Shown here: piece after piece, positions 42,543 to 51,111 of the stretch
How the letters are laid out: the number at the start of each line of letters is the position of its first letter
Position numbering within the stretch: the stretch's first letter is position 1
Assembly: GCF_000300235.2 (NCBI RefSeq)
Contig: NZ_CP004388.1
Location: forward strand, 62,001-126,000
From: Thalassospira xiamenensis M-5 = DSM 17429
Lineage (GTDB): Bacteria; Pseudomonadota; Alphaproteobacteria; Rhodospirillales; Thalassospiraceae
Length of the DNA stretch: 64,000 nt
Direction: 5' to 3'
Notes under the pieces: generated by a model
What the model saw: only the letters and a program-made list of their open reading frames with translations
Databases searched by the model: none
What the model was told of the DNA's origin: nothing
Made by a program: the position numbers and the translations under genes

Positions 42543-44440
42543 AGCTCGTCGTCTCCTTCGAGATAAAATGCATCATCGTAAACGGAACCGCTGTCATCCT
42601 GCTCGCCCTCGGTTTCTTCCTGTCCCGGTGGCAGATGGACGGCAACGATTTTTGCCTTGGGTAATCCGTCAAGGATCGCCTTGACCAGCGGATCAAGTGA
42701 TGCATCCGCCTTGCGCTGTTCAAGTTCCTCGAGTTCCTGTTCCTTAAGGGTCGGCGCACCTTCTTCGCGTTCCGAAACACTGACCAGCCAGCGATGACCG
42801 GTCAGATTGTTCAGGGTTTTGATAAGCTGGCTCGACAGATCCGCACGCGCCCCGCGCGCCGGACGGAATTCAATGCGACCCGGTTCGTATTTCACCAGAT
42901 GCATATAGTTTTTAAGCTGGATCGCAAGTGCGGTTGTTTCCCGCTCTTTCGACAGCAATTCGGCGACTTCGGCAAAGGTTTCGGGCAGCTTGGCATAAAC
43001 CTGCTGCGGGGCCTGTTCTGGCTCACCCAGCGGATCAGGGCGCGCATGGGCAACCGCCGCCCCGCCGCCATTAACCACCTGCATGCGCGGACCCGGTCCA
43101 CCACCGCCATTGCCACCACCGCCGCCTTGCGGGGCATTACCGGATTTGTTCAGATCATTGCGCAGTTTCTTGATCAGATCGCCCGGGGGGGGCATTTCGG
43201 CGGCATAAGCCAGCCGGATCAGGATCATTTCGGCGGCCTGGATCGGGCTTGGTGCAATGCGGGTTTCTTCCAGCCCTTTAAGCAGCATCTGCCACGCACG
43301 GGTTAATTGTGGCATGGCAAGCTTGGCGGCAATTTCCTTGCCGCGGTCGCGTTCGATCTGCGACACGCCCGGATCATTTGCCGCCTCGGGTGACAGCTTC
43401 ACACGCGTCAGCCAGTGGGTCAGATCAAGCATATCCTGCAACATCACCGCCGGATCGCCGCCCAGTGCATATTGCGCCCCCAGCAATTCCAGCGCTTCGT
43501 TGATTTCGCCCTTCATGGTCCGGTCAAACAGATCGAAAATCCGCGACCGGTCTGACAGGCCCAGCATATCGCGGACCTGCTGGGTGGTGACTTTGCCCGC
43601 ACCATGCGAAATCGCCTGATCCAGAAGGCTCATACCGTCACGAACCGATCCGTCAGCCGCACGTGCAATCAGGGCCAGCGCCTCGTCCTCGATATCGGCA
43701 TGTTCAAGGGTTGCGATGCGTTTGTAATGAGCGGCCAGTTCATCAGTCTGAACCCGGCGCAAATCAAAACGCTGGCAACGCGACAGAACGGTGATCGGAA
43801 TTTTGCGGATTTCGGTGGTCGCAAAGATGAATTTCACATGCTCTGGCGGTTCTTCCAGCGTTTTCAAAAGCGCGTTAAACGCACTTTTCGACAGCATGTG
43901 CACTTCGTCGATGATGTAAATCTTGTAGCGGGCCGATGTCGGTCGATACCGAACGCCTTCGATCAGTTCGCGAATATCGTCAACACCCGTGCGTGACGCG
44001 GCATCCATTTCCAGAACGTCGACATGACGGTCTTCGGCAATCGCGCGGCAATGCTCGCAAACACCGCATGGCTCGATGGTGGCATTGCCTTTGCCATCCG
44101 GTCCGATGCAGTTCAGCGCGCGCGCAATGATGCGGGCGGTCGTGGTTTTACCGATCCCGCGCACCCCGGTCAGAACAAATGCATGCGCCAGTCGACCGCT
44201 TTCAAGCGCATTCGACAGCGTCTTGACCATCGGCCCGTGGCCAATCAGCTCGTCAAAGGTTTTCGGGCGATATTTACGGGCAAGAACCTGATATTCGCTT
44301 TTGGGTGCCTCTTCGGCCTTTGGGGCAGTCACAGATGCAGGTGCCGCTGCGGCGGGTTCCTGTTCCATATCAAGCTCTGGCGCCTCAGCCTCGGGCGTTT
44401 CTGGTGCTGACGTTTCGGTGCTGTCGATCTGATCCGTCAT
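42539..44440 (-). CDS. dnaX: DNA polymerase III tau/gamma subunit
   Basis: 633 residues. After an acidic Glu/Pro/Ala-rich N-terminal extension (about 1-45) comes the clamp-loader AAA+ module: Walker A GVRGIGKTTTARI, the zinc module Cys in NCIGPDG and CGVCEHCRAI, the DEVH box IIDEVHMLSKSAFNALLKTLEE, and the sensor SRCQRFDLRRV. A Gly/Asn-rich linker at about 445-460 separates the tau-specific C-terminus. No slippery heptamer typical of programmed frameshifting was recognised, so whether a gamma form is made is unknown. It heads the operon and lies just beyond the SRP RNA gene. Confidence 0.96.
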   Translation of the reverse strand: MTDQIDSTETSAPETPEAEAPELDMEQEPAAAAPASVTAPKAEEAPKSEYQVLARKYRPKTFDELIGHGPMVKTLSNALESGRLAHAFVLTGVRGIGKTTTARIIARALNCIGPDGKGNATIEPCGVCEHCRAIAEDRHVDVLEMDAASRTGVDDIRELIEGVRYRPTSARYKIYIIDEVHMLSKSAFNALLKTLEEPPEHVKFIFATTEIRKIPITVLSRCQRFDLRRVQTDELAAHYKRIATLEHADIEDEALALIARAADGSVRDGMSLLDQAISHGAGKVTTQQVRDMLGLSDRSRIFDLFDRTMKGEINEALELLGAQYALGGDPAVMLQDMLDLTHWLTRVKLSPEAANDPGVSQIERDRGKEIAAKLAMPQLTRAWQMLLKGLEETRIAPSPIQAAEMILIRLAYAAEMPPPGDLIKKLRNDLNKSGNAPQGGGGGNGGGGPGPRMQVVNGGGAAVAHARPDPLGEPEQAPQQVYAKLPETFAEVAELLSKERETTALAIQLKNYMHLVKYEPGRIEFRPARGARADLSSQLIKTLNNLTGHRWLVSVSEREEGAPTLKEQELEELEQRKADASLDPLVKAILDGLPKAKIVAVHLPPGQEETEGEQDDSGSVYDDAFYLEGDDEL

Positions 44441-44591
44441 TCATCCGGTCCGGCATGTTTCAATGTGCTTTGGTTTTAGCAGCTTCGCCCCCGCATGGGA
44501 AAGACCAAGTGGGAAATTTCCCACACAAAATTCCATAGCAGGCATGATGCTGCAAAGCATGGCGGAAACATGTGACTTTTGGGGGATATAA

Positions 44592-44697
44592 AGGGTGAGA
44601 GACTGAACCGCGACCCGGAAAAACTCGTTACGGCTGCTACCTTCCGGTCCTGACCGGGTTGGCGAGCGGTCCGTCCACGGCCAGCCTCTCGCCCCCT
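44592..44697 (-). ncRNA. ffs: Signal recognition particle RNA, small bacterial (4.5S-like)
   Basis: Read on the minus strand, the apical domain carries GGTCAGGACCGGAAGGTAGC, the conserved symmetric and asymmetric loops that bind Ffh. The ends pair: GGGGGCGAGAG at the 5' end with CTCTCACCC at the 3' end. The length of about 105 nt fits the small form. The location immediately upstream of dnaX is typical. The exact ends are estimates from the pairing. Confidence 0.92.
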
Positions 44698-44886
44698 ATA
44701 TCGCGCAAGGAACCATAAAACGCAAGGCCCGGCTTTGATTTTTTGATAAATCGCATGATCGTGGCTTTGACGGCGGGTTTGGTCGCGCTAATGTCGGTAC
44801 CCGTCACCTGAATATGCTGACCCACCATATTGAATTACGGGACTCGATCCCGTCTCTGGTGGATCCAACCAAGGAATTGCCCCGAA

Positions 44887-45813
44887 ATGGACAGGCTGTT
44901 TTATGAAGCAACAGATCTGGATCGCGATGCCCAGTTGCGCACCCGGGAAAACTGGCGCGAACTGTTGCTGGCTGAGGTAACCGTCAAAATCCTGATTTGC
45001 CATGGTGGTGATCCGCTTTTTGCCTGGCCCGAAGACATGAACGAGCATGAATTGGTCGTTGTGGGCGGCCCGGCCTTGCCGCATCTTGATCTCGAAATCG
45101 AACGGGCAAACTGGATCTATATCGGTCGACAGGGCGGCGAGGCGGTCATTGCGATTGATATCGAACCGGTTATTTCCGACCGTGATGATGCCATTCGTCG
45201 GCTTGGGGGTGGATTTGGCGATATGCGCAGCCGCATGGCAGCCCTTTCGGAAGACGAAGCCGCCTTGGCTGCCCAGGCCCGCGCCATTTTCAACTGGCAC
45301 CATAAACACCGTTTTTGTGGTGTTTGTGGTCACCCCAACCATGTGATGGAAGCCGGTTATCGTCTGCAATGCAGTAATCCGGCATGTGGCACACCGCATT
45401 TCCCGCGGATTGATCCTGCGGTCATCATGCTGATCCATCACAATGATCATGTGTTGCTGGCGCGCTCACCACAGTTTCTTCCGGGGACCGTTTCTGTGCT
45501 TGCCGGGTTTGTCGAGCCGGGCGAAACCCTTGAACAGGCGGTTGCGCGCGAAGTGTTCGAAGAAGTCGGGATACGCATCAAACGTGCGCGTTATATTGCA
45601 TCTCAACCATGGCCTTTCCCCGGTTCACTGATGCTGGGTTTCGTCGCCGAGGCAGAAACGACCGACATCGTCATTGATGAAAAGGAAATTGAATTTGCGA
45701 TGTGGGTGCATCGCGACGATGTTGCCGGGCTCCCCGAAAAGGGCATCAACCTTCCCCGTCCGATTTCAATTGCACGCTACCTTCTGGAAAATTGGCGCGA
45801 AGGCCGCATATAG
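44887..45813 (+). CDS. nudC: NADH pyrophosphatase / NAD-RNA decapping enzyme NudC
   Basis: 308 residues from ATG 44887; an upstream TTG (44830) is in frame but weaker. The N-terminal NUDIX-like domain starts LDRDAQLR. The zinc ribbon is HRFCGVCGHPNHVMEAGYRL plus CSNPACG. The SQPWPFPGSLMLGF motif, diagnostic of NudC, and the Nudix box GFVEPGETLEQAVAREVFEEVG are intact. It hydrolyses NADH and removes NAD caps from RNA. A 30-codon open frame in another phase (44814-44906) overlaps the start. It may be a leader peptide or chance. Confidence 0.92.
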   Translation: MDRLFYEATDLDRDAQLRTRENWRELLLAEVTVKILICHGGDPLFAWPEDMNEHELVVVGGPALPHLDLEIERANWIYIGRQGGEAVIAIDIEPVISDRDDAIRRLGGGFGDMRSRMAALSEDEAALAAQARAIFNWHHKHRFCGVCGHPNHVMEAGYRLQCSNPACGTPHFPRIDPAVIMLIHHNDHVLLARSPQFLPGTVSVLAGFVEPGETLEQAVAREVFEEVGIRIKRARYIASQPWPFPGSLMLGFVAEAETTDIVIDEKEIEFAMWVHRDDVAGLPEKGINLPRPISIARYLLENWREGRI

Positions 45814-45897
45814 AAGGGACCAGCGTCATATCCTGATACAAATCCGGAGCCGACGCGCATTGGCAATTTATAGTGTGCGAAAAGGGAGAGGCTTCTG

Positions 45898-46692
45898 ATG
45901 CAGGGGATATCTCGTTGGTTTTGTTATATGTCGAGCGTATTGGTTTGTTGGGTGGTTGCCACAGTGGCCAATGCTGACACCAAGAACGCGATACCTGTTA
46001 AGGTTGGCGCCTATGAATATGGCGTCGTCTATTTTTTTGAAAATGATAAACCTTCAGGTTTCACCCCGGAATTGATTGCAGACCTCAATGCCATCCAATC
46101 GAAATACTTTTTCGAGTTGGTCGAAACATCGTCACGTCGTCGCTACAACGATCTTGCGATGGGGGGCTTCGATCTCATTTTGATGGAAAGTCCCGACTGG
46201 GATTGGAGAGATCAGGATGTTCTGTTTTCTGATCCCATTGTTGTCGAATATGATTTATTCATTGCCCGCAAGGACGACGTTCCGGGGCCAGGTTGGTTCG
46301 ACGATATAACCCGACATGAGATTCTTTGCGTACTGGGGTTCCACTATAAATTTGCCTCTTTCAACGCCAATCCTGAGTATTTGCAAGATCATTTCGGTGT
46401 TTTGTTCCACTATGACGAACAACAATTGTTCGACCATTTGTTGGACGGAGAAGGTGACGTTGGCATTGTTTCGGCAGGATTTCTGGCAAGAGCCTATGCA
46501 AAAAATCCGGAACTGAGTCAGAGAGTATTTATTGGACCAAGCCCTGATTTCAGCTACGAGCTGGTTGCGGTTCTTTCAAAACAGTCGGCGATATCGCTGG
46601 CTGAGTTCAATGATTTAATCCGGATAGTGAAAAGGGAAGGAAATATCGCGCAGGAATGGCGCGATATGCACGGAAATTTGCCAACAGGTTAA
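45898..46692 (+). CDS. Orphan periplasmic solute-binding-like protein (family 3)
   Basis: 264 residues with a signal peptide (hydrophobic about 9-23, cleavage near ATVANAD). The mature part resembles amino-acid-type binding proteins: VKVGAYEYGVVYFFEN, GFTPELIADLNAI, MGGFDLILM and VLFSDPIVVEYDLFIARKDD. No permease or ATPase gene is nearby, so it may be a stand-alone sensor or a component of a distant transporter. Codon use is more A/T-rich than in its neighbours, which hints at acquisition. The stop is 20 bp from the convergent DUF1636 gene. Confidence 0.8.
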   Translation: MQGISRWFCYMSSVLVCWVVATVANADTKNAIPVKVGAYEYGVVYFFENDKPSGFTPELIADLNAIQSKYFFELVETSSRRRYNDLAMGGFDLILMESPDWDWRDQDVLFSDPIVVEYDLFIARKDDVPGPGWFDDITRHEILCVLGFHYKFASFNANPEYLQDHFGVLFHYDEQQLFDHLLDGEGDVGIVSAGFLARAYAKNPELSQRVFIGPSPDFSYELVAVLSKQSAISLAEFNDLIRIVKREGNIAQEWRDMHGNLPTG

Positions 46693-46712
46693 GCTTTTGG
46701 CCTCAATTGCCG

Positions 46713-47093
46713 TCAGTCTAGTGGCGGGATTCGGGCAATCACATTGCGACGCAGACTTTCAGGACGTTCACGCCAAGGCACGATGCCGTCATCTGTTTCC
46801 GCGTATTTTGTGGCAAGTTCCTGCAGATCAGCGATCATGTTTTCCGGATCAATATTTCCGTAAACATAACCCCATTTTCCCATGCCATTCAGCGCAACCG
46901 AACAGCCCGACTTGCAATTGGTCAGGCATTCAACGGCCCTGATTTCAAACGGTATGTCCAGCAACGCCCCGTTTTCGACCATTTTATCAAACAGTATCCG
47001 ACCGTGACGTGGCTCCGTTGCCCCTTCGGTCGAGGATGCGGTGCAGGTCGTGCAGATATTCAGGCGGGCTTTTGGGGACATGGTATCCGTCAT
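46713..47093 (-). CDS. DUF1636 ferredoxin-like protein
   Basis: 126 residues from ATG 47093 (47081 is an alternative; a longer frame reaches 47150). The pattern of Cys residues, ICTTCTASSTEG near the N-terminus and VECLTNCKSGCSVALNG, fits the DUF1636 family of thioredoxin-like [2Fe-2S] ferredoxins. A further family segment is WGYVYGNIDPENMIADL. Such genes are often linked to cobalamin or metal metabolism; nothing of that kind is adjacent here. Role unknown. Confidence 0.82.
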   Translation of the reverse strand: MTDTMSPKARLNICTTCTASSTEGATEPRHGRILFDKMVENGALLDIPFEIRAVECLTNCKSGCSVALNGMGKWGYVYGNIDPENMIADLQELATKYAETDDGIVPWRERPESLRRNVIARIPPLD

Positions 47094-47163
47094 GATTATG
47101 GTGTTTGCGGAGGCGCATAAAACCAGCTTGCCGGTTATCGGGTCAAGCAATCATCTGGTGGTT

Positions 47164-47751
47164 CTATCGACCCTGAAGACCTTTGCCTGCAAGAATTCCG
47201 AAAACAGATTTTTCAATTCGGGATCTGCGTGTGGCCGATTGTTTGGCACCAGAAAAATAAAGATTGTATCCCCGCTGCCGCCCCGGTGTCAGGGCCTTGA
47301 ACGCTTTTTCAAGATCAGGATTTTTTGAAAATTCATCCAAAAGTTCAGCCGGAAGCTCAAGATTTTCCTTTTCGCTGAAATCAATCTTCAGGCCGGATTT
47401 TTCGACTTCGATGGCAACTTTGATATAGGCCTTCAGAGCATTTTCTTTTGCTCTGATTTCTTCAGCCGACGTAAAATGAATGCGGCGCATTGCCTTCGAA
47501 TTTTCACCCGGTTTCGCAAGAACACCCTCAGGGTCCTCCATCAACGCGCCCTTGAAAAATCCAAGCGCGCAATCATCTTTCATCCCGTAAATCATAAGGA
47601 TATTTTTGCCCTCCGACGTGTAGCAAAGATTACCCCACTTCACGTCTTCGATCAGCCCACATTCAAGAATAATTGATCTTAGCGCTTTGCGTTCTTCGTG
47701 CCACTTCTCCTGCGCTAGAAGCGCATCGACCTTTGCTGCCAAACTCGTCAT
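47164..47751 (-). CDS. YdeI/OmdA-family protein with DUF1801-like domain
   Basis: 195 residues. The N-terminal two-thirds are DUF1801-like (EDVKWGNLCYTSEGKNILMI, CALGFFKGALMEDP, RIHFTSAEEI). The C-terminal third (LPAELLDEFSKNPDLEKAFKALTPGRQRGYNLYFSGAKQS) is the OmdA-like helical module of YdeI. The family is reported in antimicrobial-peptide resistance in enterobacteria; the role here is inferred only from the family. It lies 70 bp upstream of the DUF1636 gene on the same strand. Confidence 0.88.
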   Translation of the reverse strand: MTSLAAKVDALLAQEKWHEERKALRSIILECGLIEDVKWGNLCYTSEGKNILMIYGMKDDCALGFFKGALMEDPEGVLAKPGENSKAMRRIHFTSAEEIRAKENALKAYIKVAIEVEKSGLKIDFSEKENLELPAELLDEFSKNPDLEKAFKALTPGRQRGYNLYFSGAKQSATRRSRIEKSVFGILAGKGLQGR

Positions 47752-47795
47752 TTATTGAAACTCCGACGACCCTTTTTTCTCTATCCCCTATTCAA

Positions 47796-48677
47796 TCAGC
47801 CGGTTGCGCGGATGGTCAAGTTATCATCATTGATATATTCGCTTACAAAACCCTGGATCGTTGCGGCAAGCTGGCGACCCACCAGCGGATGCGTCGCATC
47901 CGACAGCATCAGGGCCACACCGACCGCGGGCAATGGCGGGAAACCGTCGCGACTTTCAAGAATCTGAAACTCGTCCGTGACGCTGGCTGCTGCAAGGGCC
48001 GCGACGCCAAGTCCGTCACGTACCAGATGCAAAAGCGATGCGGCCTGCCGCGTGGTGGCAAGTAAGTTATATGGCCGGTTCGTCTTTGAAATTGCATCAA
48101 TCGCCCATGCATGGAATTTGCAATCTTCCTCTGGCAAGACAAGCGACAAGGGATCTTTTAGGTGCTGCTGGTGTACTGGCGAACTGACCCAGACACCGGC
48201 CTCGTGACGCAGGAAATATCCCTCTTCGCCTTTCTCCGACCGGCTGATGATCGATAAATCAAGCTCGCCCTGATCCAGCATTCGGCGCAAAAAGATCGTC
48301 GGATTGACGGAAATGAAAAACTTGGCCTCTGGATAACTCGCCTGTATTGCACGCAATACAACAGGAAGGATTTTCTGGGTGTAATCGTCCGGGCAACCGA
48401 TACGGATGGGGCGACTGGTACTGTGATCGCGCATTTTGCCCATTGCCTCGTCCTGCAATGACAATATCCGTCGTGCATATCCGACAAAGGTGATGCCTTC
48501 GGATGTCAGGAACACATTGCGGCCTTCACGTTCAAACAGCTTGTTGCCGACAAGATCTTCCAACCGCTTCATCTGCATGGAAAATGCCGATGGAGTGCGG
48601 CCGATCCGATCCGCAGCACGGTTGAAACTGCCACATTCGGCAAAGGCGACAAAGCTTCGGAGCAGATCGGAATCCAT
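47796..48677 (-). CDS. LysR-family regulator divergent from a glutathione transferase gene
   Basis: 293 residues. The helix-turn-helix opens MDSDLLRSFVAFAECGSFNRA and includes RIGRTPSAFSMQMKRLEDLV. The effector domain follows (RPIRIGCPDDYTQKILPVVL). It is divergent from the GST gene at 48819, and the gap of about 140 bp between the two starts is the usual place for the LysR binding site. It probably controls that gene and itself. Confidence 0.9.
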   Translation of the reverse strand: MDSDLLRSFVAFAECGSFNRAADRIGRTPSAFSMQMKRLEDLVGNKLFEREGRNVFLTSEGITFVGYARRILSLQDEAMGKMRDHSTSRPIRIGCPDDYTQKILPVVLRAIQASYPEAKFFISVNPTIFLRRMLDQGELDLSIISRSEKGEEGYFLRHEAGVWVSSPVHQQHLKDPLSLVLPEEDCKFHAWAIDAISKTNRPYNLLATTRQAASLLHLVRDGLGVAALAAASVTDEFQILESRDGFPPLPAVGVALMLSDATHPLVGRQLAATIQGFVSEYINDDNLTIRATG

Positions 48678-48818
48678 GGAACATCCTTTGATCAGAAATA
48701 ATGATCAATAAATTTGAACAGTCTGGTCAAAACTATTCGATTGTTTGCCAACGAGCCAGAACCAATTATCGCCCCTGGCCGGCCACTGCTGTTTTGCAAG
48801 TGCCAAAGGAATACTGAA

Positions 48819-49427
48819 ATGATCCTTCATGATTTTTTACCTTCGGGAAACGGTTACAAAATCCGTTTGCTGTTAACCCTTCTCGGCAAACCGTTTGATC
48901 TGGTCGAGCATGACATCACCAAGGGTGAAACCCGCACGCCCGAATTTCTGTCGCGCATCAATGCCAATGGCAAAATCCCTGCGCTGGAATTTGACAATGG
49001 CCGGGTTCTGGTCGAAAGCAATGCGATCCTGATCCACCTTGCCGAAGGAACACCTTATTTGCCGACCGATGCGTGGGAACGCACGGAAGTCATGCAATGG
49101 CTGTTCTTTGAACAATATGATCATGAACCAACGATTGCTGTTTTGCGCTCATGGGTCGGTGTCAAGGGCATGCCTGAACATGCAGATATTCTGGTGCCGA
49201 TGAAGCGGGCTGGTGCGAAAAAGGCGCTGGATCTGATGGAAAAGCGGTTGGCGGGGCACAACTGGCTGGTCGGGGACGCACTGTCGATCGCAGATATATC
49301 CCTGTATGCCTATACCCACGTCGCTGAAGAAGGCGATATCGACCTTTCGGTATATCCGGGCATCCGTGCGTGGCTTGATCGTGTTGCGGCTTTGCCGGGC
49401 TATATTCCGATCTCGTGGAAGCCCTGA
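48819..49427 (+). CDS. Glutathione S-transferase
   Basis: 202 residues from ATG 48819, with AAGGA at 48806-48810. The N-terminal thioredoxin-like domain has the Ser-rich active-site loop FLPSGNGYKIRLLLTLL, INANGKIPALEFDNGRVLVESNAIL with the cis-Pro and Glu-Ser pair binding glutathione, and the C-terminal helical domain with DALSIADISLYAYTHVAEEG. It conjugates or reduces electrophiles with glutathione in the cytoplasm. Its regulator is likely the divergent LysR product. Confidence 0.9.
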   Translation: MILHDFLPSGNGYKIRLLLTLLGKPFDLVEHDITKGETRTPEFLSRINANGKIPALEFDNGRVLVESNAILIHLAEGTPYLPTDAWERTEVMQWLFFEQYDHEPTIAVLRSWVGVKGMPEHADILVPMKRAGAKKALDLMEKRLAGHNWLVGDALSIADISLYAYTHVAEEGDIDLSVYPGIRAWLDRVAALPGYIPISWKP

Positions 49428-49446
49428 TTTTCCGGGGATAAAGAAA

Positions 49447-49501
49447 GCAACCGCCCCGATGCCGGAAAATATATTGGGGGAATCCGGAACGGGGCGGCTG
49501 C
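49447..49501. terminator. Large hairpin between convergent GST genes
   Basis: GCAACCGCCCCG (49447-49458) pairs with CGGGGCGGCTGC (49490-49501) with one mismatch. There is no clear T-run, so termination is only inferred from the convergent context. Confidence 0.4.
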
Positions 49502-49563
49502 AACATCCAATGCGCGAACCAGTTAGCGCAAAGGCGAAAGGAAAAGGAAGGTGCGTGGGGCCT

Positions 49564-50232
49564 CTATGCCGTCCGCAAAATCCTGTCCGGTAACAGCGGG
49601 TCGGTCATAGCCGCAGAATGGCGTGCCTGAAAATTTTTGAACGCCGTATCCAGATTTGGTACTTCTGCCAGAATTTCCGGTCCCCCGGGCATTGCTTTGA
49701 GATAGTGGATCATGGGCATGATCAGCATATCTGGAATGGTGAAACGCTGGCCGAATAACCAGCCATCATCATAATGCGGATCAAGAATTTTAAGGTCATG
49801 GGCAATAAGATCGCCCATGCGCTTCATGCGGGCCGCAAAACCCGGGTCATTGCGCTGTTTTGTATCGGCAAAAACCATCGGGATGACAAATTGCCGTACG
49901 ATTTGTGTATTCAGCCGCGTCGTGGCGACACTGATCCATTGTTCCATGCGCGCCACTTTGTCCTTTCGCACCGGGCGCAATAGGGGCCCGTCAAACGCAT
50001 CATCAATGTAACGGCAGATCGCACTGGTTTCGTACAGAACCAGATTGTCATGAACCAGAACCGGTACCTTGCCGAACGGATTGAATTGCAGCAATTCCGG
50101 TGTTGGCTCTGCACCTGGGGATGGAATGCCTTTGGTGTGGAACTCGAACGAAATCTGTTTCTCGATACAGGCAATCCGTACCGTGCGCGCGAGACTGCTG
50201 CGCGGCATGCCGTAGATGATCACCTTGGACAT
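49564..50232 (-). CDS. Glutathione S-transferase (second)
   Basis: 222 residues. The N-terminal active-site loop is YGMPRSSLARTVRIACIEK. Glutathione-binding landmarks are NPFGKVPVLV (cis-Pro) and LVLYETSAICRYID (Glu-Thr-Ser). The C-terminal helical domain includes FTIPDMLIMPMIHYL. It is divergent from a TetR gene; a 24-bp perfect palindrome in the gap is a likely operator. The two GST genes in this region are convergent and only distantly similar. Confidence 0.9.
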   Translation of the reverse strand: MSKVIIYGMPRSSLARTVRIACIEKQISFEFHTKGIPSPGAEPTPELLQFNPFGKVPVLVHDNLVLYETSAICRYIDDAFDGPLLRPVRKDKVARMEQWISVATTRLNTQIVRQFVIPMVFADTKQRNDPGFAARMKRMGDLIAHDLKILDPHYDDGWLFGQRFTIPDMLIMPMIHYLKAMPGGPEILAEVPNLDTAFKNFQARHSAAMTDPLLPDRILRTA

Positions 50233-50331
50233 CGCAAAATCCTTTGCATCTGTAGTGGCGTGTCGTTGCGGTTGCGTGGCTCTGAATCAGCGCCCCGTTG
50301 CGCGAGAGTTGCCAACAGGATTACGCACGAC

Positions 50332-50355
50332 ATAATATGTTCAAGAACATATTAT
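50332..50355. promoter_or_regulatory. Perfect 24-bp palindrome, probable TetR operator
   Basis: Half-sites ATAATATGTTC and GAACATATTAT flank a central AA. It lies 48 bp upstream of the TetR ATG and about 100 bp upstream of the divergent GST ATG. This is the expected position and symmetry for a TetR-family operator controlling both genes. Confidence 0.75.
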
Positions 50356-50402
50356 AAAAATGTGCGAGCCTTGTTTTCCGTCACCTCAATCGGAGCCAGA
50401 TC

Positions 50403-51083
50403 ATGCCTTACAGTCCGGATCACAAACCAAAGACGCGGCTGAAAATAATCCGATCGGCAGCCAAGCTTTTCAAAACGGTCGGCTATGAAAATGTGACGAT
50501 CGATCAGGTGATGGCCAATGCGGGACTGACGCGCGGCGGGTTTTACGCGCATTTCAAAAACAAGGAAGACCTGTTTGTCGCCACCGTAGACAGCGGTATT
50601 AACCTTTTGTCAGAACCGATCCTGTCGCGTTTGCGCAGAGCAGAAAAATTCGGCCTTGATTGGACCACGGCCTTTGCTGATCTCTATCTGTCGAACCAGC
50701 ACCTCAATCATCCCGGCAAGGGATGTGCGTTGCCGACGCTTTCAACCGAAGTTGCCCGGTCGGGCGAACGGGCGCAAAAAGCCTTTTCCAAGGTGATCCG
50801 CGGGGCGTGTGGCAGGCTTGCCGGAAAACTCGCACTCGAAGAACGCGGTATAGTCCCGATGACCCGCGAAGAAGCCGATGAATGGTTTGAAAACCCGCCA
50901 CTTGATGAAATCAGCAAGGAATACCGCATCAATGCGACCGCGATGCTGTCGATGATGGTCGGTGCAATGGTTCTTGGACGTGCGGTTGATGAGGAAACTG
51001 CTGAACTGATCCTCAGTTCGGTGCGAAAAACGGTGCCGCGGCTTAAATCACCGCAGAAAAGCGGAACTGATGCGGCGCTTTGA
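50403..51083 (+). CDS. TetR-family transcriptional regulator
   Basis: 226 residues. The helix-turn-helix is typical: RLKIIRSAAKLFKTVGYENV, then VMANAGLTRGGFYAHFKNKEDLF. The C-terminal ligand-binding domain includes GCALPTLSTEVARSG, which resembles TetR_C regulators of stress or detoxification genes. The divergent GST gene and the intervening palindrome indicate it represses GST and itself until a toxic or electrophilic ligand binds. The ligand is unknown. Confidence 0.92.
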   Translation: MPYSPDHKPKTRLKIIRSAAKLFKTVGYENVTIDQVMANAGLTRGGFYAHFKNKEDLFVATVDSGINLLSEPILSRLRRAEKFGLDWTTAFADLYLSNQHLNHPGKGCALPTLSTEVARSGERAQKAFSKVIRGACGRLAGKLALEERGIVPMTREEADEWFENPPLDEISKEYRINATAMLSMMVGAMVLGRAVDEETAELILSSVRKTVPRLKSPQKSGTDAAL

Positions 51084-51111
51084 CCGGCCGAAAACACGAT
51101 CTAGGCCTTGA

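Noticed and set aside
42539..44440. Programmed frameshift in dnaX
   Set aside because: No A-rich slippery heptamer followed by a stem-loop was recognised near the end of the clamp-loader domain.
44814..44906. 30-codon open frame overlapping the nudC start
   Set aside because: Too short and without a ribosome site to call a gene; kept only as a note on nudC.
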